Below, one piece after another: positions 6,487-9,889 of a stretch of 9,889 bases of DNA. The DNA lies in NCBI GenBank assembly GCA_009787915.1, contig WQSK01000034.1, positions 228 through 10,116 on the forward strand, read 5' to 3'. Under the pieces are notes generated by a model. The model worked only from the letters and a program-made list of their open reading frames with translations. It made no database searches and was not told the DNA's origin. Each line of letters opens with the position of its first letter. Position 1 is the first letter of the stretch. The translations under genes and the position numbers were made by a program. Source of the stretch: Bacillota bacterium (GTDB lineage: Bacteria; Bacillota; Clostridia; Christensenellales; UBA1242).

Positions 6487-6852
6487 TTAACCTTGTTCTT
6501 GTTCTGTTGTTGTTTCAACACTTGGAGCCTGTGCGGTTGGTGTCGGGTTTGACATCTTGCTGTCATTCACACGGCGGAGCACAATAACCATAACAAGCAC
6601 ACCCACAATTCCCAAAAGACCTAACGAAATCCAAACGAGGGGGCTGATACCTGGGTTGTTACCTGAATGCCCGCCGCTTTGACTGCCGCTACTTGTTCCG
6701 CCTCCGCCAGTCGGAGGAGTATGTGTTGGGTCACCGCAACTTGCACACGCGTGCACAATGTATTGGACGCCTTCTGAAAGACCCGAAATCATCATTGCCG
6801 TTGCAATGACCAAAATCAAACATGACATCCCCAAAATCCAAGTTTTTTTCAT
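6487..6852 (-). CDS. Small two-TM membrane protein with Gly/Ser linker and CxxC
   Basis: A 121-residue protein, no family recognised. After KK, residues ~4-24 form a hydrophobic signal-anchor (WILGMSCLILVIATAMMISG). Next comes an outside-type segment with CASCGD (a CxxC pair) followed by a Thr/Gly/Ser/His-rich flexible stretch. A second hydrophobic span (SPLVWISLGLLGIVGVLVMV) ends with RR, then a Thr/Glu/Gln-rich tail. The arrangement resembles type I surface proteins with a short flexible ectodomain, but there is no LPxTG-like sorting signal. ATG 6850-6852 has no ribosome site; a -10 box ends 6 nt before it. It converges on the glycine-zipper gene with zero bases between stops. The two being partners is only a guess from position and membrane location. 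Confidence 0.7.
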   Translation of the reverse strand: MKKTWILGMSCLILVIATAMMISGLSEGVQYIVHACASCGDPTHTPPTGGGGTSSGSQSGGHSGNNPGISPLVWISLGLLGIVGVLVMVIVLRRVNDSKMSNPTPTAQAPSVETTTEQEQG

Positions 6853-6858
6853 ACCAAA

Positions 6859-6887
6859 AATATAACTTGCACCTTGATTTTAATCAA
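6859..6887 (-). promoter_or_regulatory. Sigma-70-type promoter of the two-TM protein gene
   Basis: On the minus strand TTGATT (6882-6887) and TATATT (6859-6864) are 17 bp apart. Six bases (TTTGGT) separate the -10 box from ATG, so translation must start at or next to the 5' end of the mRNA. Confidence 0.75.
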
Positions 6888-6888
6888 G
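6873..6888. promoter_or_regulatory. Inverted repeat over the -35 box, possible operator
   Basis: CTTGATTTTAATCAAG is a perfect 7-bp inverted repeat around a 2-bp centre. It covers the -35 hexamer of the minus-strand promoter, the usual place for a repressor site. No regulator is encoded nearby. A related palindrome, TTGATTAATCAA, occurs at 7716-7727. Confidence 0.4.
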
Positions 6889-6899
6889 TGATTTCCGCC

Positions 6900-6911
6900 A
6901 AAAAATTTTTT
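6900..6911. promoter_or_regulatory. A6T6 tract upstream of the plus-strand promoter
   Basis: Six A (6900-6905) run directly into six T (6906-6911), followed by AATTTATA. This sits about 20-30 bp upstream of the -35 box at 6931, where an AT-rich UP element or a bend could help RNA polymerase. Confidence 0.35.
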
Positions 6912-6930
6912 AATTTATAGGCAAAATCGC

Positions 6931-6961
6931 TTTACAATTTTGTGGGGGGGGGTAGTATATT
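6931..6961 (+). promoter_or_regulatory. Promoter with a G9 run in its spacer
   Basis: TTTACA (6931-6936) and TATATT (6956-6961) are the same hexamers as in the 6050-6078 promoter. Here the spacer is 19 bp and holds nine G (6944-6952). Two fewer G would give 17 bp. An alternative -10, TAGTAT (6953-6958), would have a 16-bp spacer. Transcription would start near 6968, giving a leader of about 27 nt. Confidence 0.65.
6944..6952 (+). repeat. G9 homopolymer between -35 and -10
   Basis: Nine consecutive G lie in the promoter spacer of the 6995 gene, followed by TAG. Runs of this length commonly vary by slipped-strand pairing; a length change here would alter promoter spacing. Confidence 0.75.
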
Positions 6962-6994
6962 TTGTTGTTTAAAAAAATTAAGGAGGAAATTGTT

Positions 6995-7723
6995 ATGGAT
7001 AACAAACTACAAAACGAGATTGATACGATGCAAGCCCGCTTGGCAAGTAATAAAAGTGCGCACGCCGCACTCCATTTGTGGGAACACAGTGACAATTACT
7101 GTTCCATGGTTACCGAATTTCTTGAAAACGCAGAGGCCACTAAAAAAGCGTGGGAAATCGGTGCCGAGTACAACCAGAAGTCAAAAAAGTTTTTCAAGCC
7201 ACGAGCGCTCAAAGAAGAACTCGCAAAAATGAAAGAGGAGATGGATGGCTTATATAAAATAGCCAAACGTGACCATAATAAGAGCAGTAATCATAGCAAC
7301 GAATCAATACTTCTAACACTTGCGGGCCTGCAAGATATGCATGATTGCCGTGATTACAGCAAAATCGTTCATACAAGCCCGTTTGGTGCGAACTTTACTT
7401 TCGACACAGTAAAACCCGACTCAAATGTAGAGTCGTACAAAGAGGCAAGGTCACGCCGTATTTTGGAACTTTTGGACGGGCGAACATACGAGGAAGCAAT
7501 TAAGGCAATGCAAGAAGACGTTTATAAACGTAATTCAAAACTGTATCAAAAAAACCGTATTATTAGCGACAGCATAAATAGCCGTGACGGTTCCATAACT
7601 ATATCATCGTTAAGGGATGATGTCCGCGAGAACGAGAGAAGCCTTTTTGATTTGAACAAACAAGCCGAGTCCACCGAACTCGACGCATATCAACTTGACA
7701 AAAACAAAGAAATGATTGATTAA
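6995..7723 (+). CDS. Hypothetical coiled-coil-rich protein with a poly-G promoter
   Basis: A 242-residue, highly charged protein of no recognised family. The first ~100 residues are strongly helical with heptad-like Lys/Glu/Leu patterning (NKLQNEIDTMQARLA; LKEELAKMKEEMDGLYKIA). The C-terminal ~50 residues (RDDVRENERSLFDLNKQAES) also look coiled-coil. Between them is a less helical part with HTSPFGANFTFDTVKP. There is no signal peptide or membrane span, so it is likely cytoplasmic. ATG 6995 is preceded by AAGGAGG at 6980-6986 (8-nt spacing), the only strong ribosome site in the accessory part. Its 3' end overlaps the convergent DUF1877 gene by 4 nt within a palindrome. A structural or scaffold role is possible but unsupported. 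Confidence 0.75.
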   Translation: MDNKLQNEIDTMQARLASNKSAHAALHLWEHSDNYCSMVTEFLENAEATKKAWEIGAEYNQKSKKFFKPRALKEELAKMKEEMDGLYKIAKRDHNKSSNHSNESILLTLAGLQDMHDCRDYSKIVHTSPFGANFTFDTVKPDSNVESYKEARSRRILELLDGRTYEEAIKAMQEDVYKRNSKLYQKNRIISDSINSRDGSITISSLRDDVRENERSLFDLNKQAESTELDAYQLDKNKEMID

Positions 7724-7738
7724 TCAACTTCTTCTTTG
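7705..7738. terminator. Possible bidirectional terminator at overlapping gene ends
   Basis: CAAAGAA (7705-7711) pairs with TTCTTTG (7732-7738), and the centre TTGATTAATCAA (7716-7727) is a perfect palindrome. The hairpin covers both convergent stop codons (7721-7723 plus, 7720-7722 minus). It is AT-rich with an internal loop, so it would be a weak terminator. Confidence 0.4.
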
Positions 7739-8262
7739 ATTTTAAAGTTAATCGACTTGTTTTTTAATTCAGCCTCTTTAAAAAAATCTTTAATCATCCG
7801 AGTATATTCAAGTATATATTCAAACTCCTCGTCCTCGGTAACCCCAATATTCATCTTTGTTAATATTTCCCGCTTTTTGTTTTGGTTAAAATCAACCATA
7901 TATTTCTTTGTATCGTCAAGAAAAGGTTGGAAAAATTGTCCAAGTTTTTGTAATGCCTCGACTTGCTCCTTGATTTGCTCGTTGTGATATGGATAGATGT
8001 CTTTTGCAAACAAATCATAAAGTGAAAATTTTTCACGAAGTACCTCATCAGTAACCGCTTCAAGTGCAATGTTTATATCTTTAATTTCACCAAGGTCAAG
8101 TTGGTGCTCCTTTTCTTGTGGGTTTTTGCCCATCATTATCCATGAAAGCGGGTCACTGGTTCTTGACCAAACTTTGCCTGTCAAGGTGTAATGTATCGCA
8201 TGCCAAGACTTGTCGATGTCCAAGGTATTTTTCCCACATTCGAAAATTCCACAAAATCCCAT
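7720..8262 (-). CDS. DUF1877 family protein (YfbM-like), short N-terminus
   Basis: A 180-residue protein with the DUF1877 hallmark LDIDKSWHAIHYTLTG (residues 14-29), followed by DPLSWIMMGKN and, further on, LREKFSLYDLFAKDIYPY, matching the conserved order in E. coli YfbM-like proteins. Function of the family is unknown; proteins are cytoplasmic and often lie in accessory regions. From my memory of YfbM, the hallmark normally starts near residue 40, so about 25 residues are missing before it. The frame is closed by TAA a few codons upstream with no other usual start, so the short N-terminus is real in this sequence. The C-terminal ~50 residues are charged and helical. The -10 box lies 6 nt before the ATG with no clear ribosome site. 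It follows asnB on the same strand with 47 bp between. Confidence 0.75.
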   Translation of the reverse strand: MGFCGIFECGKNTLDIDKSWHAIHYTLTGKVWSRTSDPLSWIMMGKNPQEKEHQLDLGEIKDINIALEAVTDEVLREKFSLYDLFAKDIYPYHNEQIKEQVEALQKLGQFFQPFLDDTKKYMVDFNQNKKREILTKMNIGVTEDEEFEYILEYTRMIKDFFKEAELKNKSINFKIKEEVD

Positions 8263-8268
8263 TGCTTC

Positions 8269-8298
8269 ATTATGAAACTTAATTTAATCGCTTGTCAA
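8269..8298 (-). promoter_or_regulatory. Promoter of the DUF1877 gene
   Basis: On the minus strand TTGACA (8293-8298, a perfect -35 consensus) and CATAAT (8269-8274) are 18 bp apart. Only GAAGCA separates the -10 box from ATG, again a leaderless layout. The promoter fills almost all of the gap after the asnB stop. Confidence 0.7.
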
Positions 8299-8309
8299 TT
8301 AGTTGTAAA

Positions 8310-9889
8310 TTAATAACCCAATAATTTTACTTGATATTCTTGTAATATATAATCAAGTTGCATGAGGAACGCAAAGATTTGAGGCAAACGCATGAGTTGC
8401 CCGTACCACGGTTCTGCTTGCTCTGGCGGGAGTGTCAGCAAATAATCAAAGTACTCTCGGTTGACAAGTTTAGATAACAGTCCGCCTTTGTTTATTGCTT
8501 TGGTTGCGCCTTCTTTTGTCATTTCAAAGAATTTTGAATCAAAAGTTTTTGGATACGGACTTTTTTTGCGATAAACAATTTCGTTTGGAAGAATGTCTTT
8601 GAAAGCCTCTCTTAATAAACCTTTTTCGCGCCCTTGATATGCTTTTGTTTCCCAAGGAATGTTATATGCGTATTCCGCCAAACGGTGGTCGCAAAACGGA
8701 ACACGAACTTCGAGGCCGCAATACATGGTCATACGGTCTTTGCGGTCAAGAAGTGTTTGCATGAACCATTGGATGTTTAGCATGAACATTTTTCGTGCAT
8801 GAATGTCTTTTTCGCTATCGGTCGGTAAAGTATCGACGTTTTTGGTCGTTTCAATGTAACAATCGTGCACGAACTTTTCGGGGTTTTCAACCAAGAATTT
8901 TGGGTTGATAAGTTTTTTGCGCAAGTCAATACTGCGTGACCACGGGAATACTTCTTCCTTTGAGCGCCCGTCAAAAAACCATGGGTAGCCCCCGAATAAT
9001 TCGTCGGCACATTCACCTGATAGGCAAACTGTGTGTTGTTTTTTGACCTCGCGCGAAAACAGCAAAAGCGACGAATCAATGTCGCCCATACCAGGCAAAT
9101 CCCGTGCTAGGGCGGCTTCTTTAAGTGCTGTTACAACATCATCGTTTTCAAGGATAATATTTTTGTGATTTGTTCCCAAAACATCAACCATTTGTTTTAT
9201 ATATTTCGCATCGCTGTCGGGTTGGAATTTGCTTTTGACAAAGTTCTTATCATTGCCTTGGAAATCAACAGAGTAGGTCGATAACGTGTTTCCCTCGGCT
9301 TTGTATTTCTTCGACGCAGCATATGAAATAATGCTTGAATCCAAACCGCCCGACAAAAAACATGCAAGCGGAACATCAGACACAAGTTGCCTGTCGATAG
9401 AATCAAGCACCAGGTCCTTAAGCGTTTCTACGGTTTCATCAAATGTTTGCGTATGTTTTTTGGCTTTTAAAGAAAAATATTTTTTAATCTCAAGCCCTTG
9501 TTTATCAAGCCACAAAAATTCCCCAGGGCGCAGTTCTTTTATGTCTACAAAAACTCCGCTGCCTGGGATTCGCCCAGGGCCTAGTAAAAACATCTGGTTA
9601 ATCCCATGCTTGTCAAGAATGGCAGGGCAATTTGGATTTTTAAACAGACTCTTTAATTCAGAAGCAAAGATGATACCATCATCCGCTTTTTTATAAAAAA
9701 ATGGTTTGACCCCCATGCGGTCGCGTGCGGCGAATAGTCGTTTTGTCTTATCGTTCCAAATGGCAAAAGCAAAAATCCCGTTTAACTTGTCAAGACACTT
9801 TTCGCCCCATTGTATAAACGACAAGAGTAAAACCTCTGTATCTGAATGACCCTGAAATGTGCAGCCGTGTTTTTTAAGTTCCGCACGCA
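8310..9889 (-). CDS. asnB: Asparagine synthase (glutamine-hydrolysing), 5' end outside the window
   Basis: The enzyme makes asparagine from aspartate, glutamine and ATP in the cytoplasm. 525 C-terminal residues are visible; the frame is open to the window edge, so the true start lies beyond 9889 and I estimate ~90 residues, including the catalytic Cys2, are missing. The visible part of the class II amidotransferase domain has GHSDTEVLLLSFIQWG, then LNGIFAFAIW and the RDRMGVKPFFY strand. The synthetase domain has the PP-loop SGGLDSS (bases 9333-9353), SGECADELFGGYPWF and, near the end, CGLEVRVPFCDHRLAEY. The C-terminal REAFKDILPNEIVYRKKSPYPKT is typical of the clostridial AsnB type of about 610-620 residues. 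No defect is visible. No clear terminator follows. Confidence 0.95.
   Translation of the reverse strand, partial: RAELKKHGCTFQGHSDTEVLLLSFIQWGEKCLDKLNGIFAFAIWNDKTKRLFAARDRMGVKPFFYKKADDGIIFASELKSLFKNPNCPAILDKHGINQMFLLGPGRIPGSGVFVDIKELRPGEFLWLDKQGLEIKKYFSLKAKKHTQTFDETVETLKDLVLDSIDRQLVSDVPLACFLSGGLDSSIISYAASKKYKAEGNTLSTYSVDFQGNDKNFVKSKFQPDSDAKYIKQMVDVLGTNHKNIILENDDVVTALKEAALARDLPGMGDIDSSLLLFSREVKKQHTVCLSGECADELFGGYPWFFDGRSKEEVFPWSRSIDLRKKLINPKFLVENPEKFVHDCYIETTKNVDTLPTDSEKDIHARKMFMLNIQWFMQTLLDRKDRMTMYCGLEVRVPFCDHRLAEYAYNIPWETKAYQGREKGLLREAFKDILPNEIVYRKKSPYPKTFDSKFFEMTKEGATKAINKGGLLSKLVNREYFDYLLTLPPEQAEPWYGQLMRLPQIFAFLMQLDYILQEYQVKLLGY

Noticed and set aside
6088..8262. A defence island or toxin-antitoxin module
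   Set aside because: None of the four genes shows a nuclease, ATPase, methyltransferase or DNA-binding motif, and they do not form one operon. Small membrane proteins alone are not enough to make the claim.
9286..9696. A 136-codon plus-strand frame inside asnB
   Set aside because: Antisense to conserved AsnB motifs, including the PP-loop; no start signal.
1..9889. tRNA, rRNA, CRISPR array, riboswitch or insertion-sequence transposase
   Set aside because: I looked for cloverleaf ends, spaced direct repeats, long structured leaders and transposase motifs and saw none; nearly all of the window is coding.

Overview
The window looks like chromosomal DNA of a Gram-positive anaerobe, most likely an uncultured member of Clostridia. 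The signs are a RuvX gene and a DUF1292 gene in one transcription unit, a small two-cluster ferredoxin, a clostridial-type AsnB, strong AAGGAGG ribosome sites in the operon, and moderate GC. No species can be named from the sequence alone.

Layout. Positions 1-6046 hold a tightly packed plus-strand operon: the 3' end of a type IIA topoisomerase B subunit; the A subunit (GyrA/ParC) with a ~228-residue acidic N-terminal extension; a membrane GT2 glycosyltransferase; RuvX; a ferredoxin; a DUF1292 protein; and an unrecognised 127-aa protein. Genes overlap by 4-10 nt or are separated by a few bases, so one transcript is likely. It joins DNA topology, Holliday-junction/rRNA processing, electron transfer and envelope glycan synthesis.

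Positions 6047-8262 are accessory-like. They hold a glycine-zipper membrane protein (+), a small two-TM protein with a CxxC motif (-), a coiled-coil-rich unknown (+) and a short DUF1877 protein (-). Each has its own recognisable promoter. Three of the four start 6-9 nt after the -10 box with no ribosome site, so they are probably leaderless. The fourth has a good ribosome site and a G9 run inside its promoter spacer. Positions 8310-9889 hold the 3' part of asnB on the minus strand.

Most noteworthy: a C9 run inside the glycosyltransferase gene, where a change of one base would cause early termination; a 128-bp GC-rich near-palindromic element (4196-4323) inserted in frame in the same gene; the G9 run in the promoter at 6931-6961; and the cluster of leaderless-type promoters. 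The two homopolymers suggest slipped-strand (phase-variable) switching of a surface glycosyltransferase and of an unknown protein. This is inferred from sequence only.
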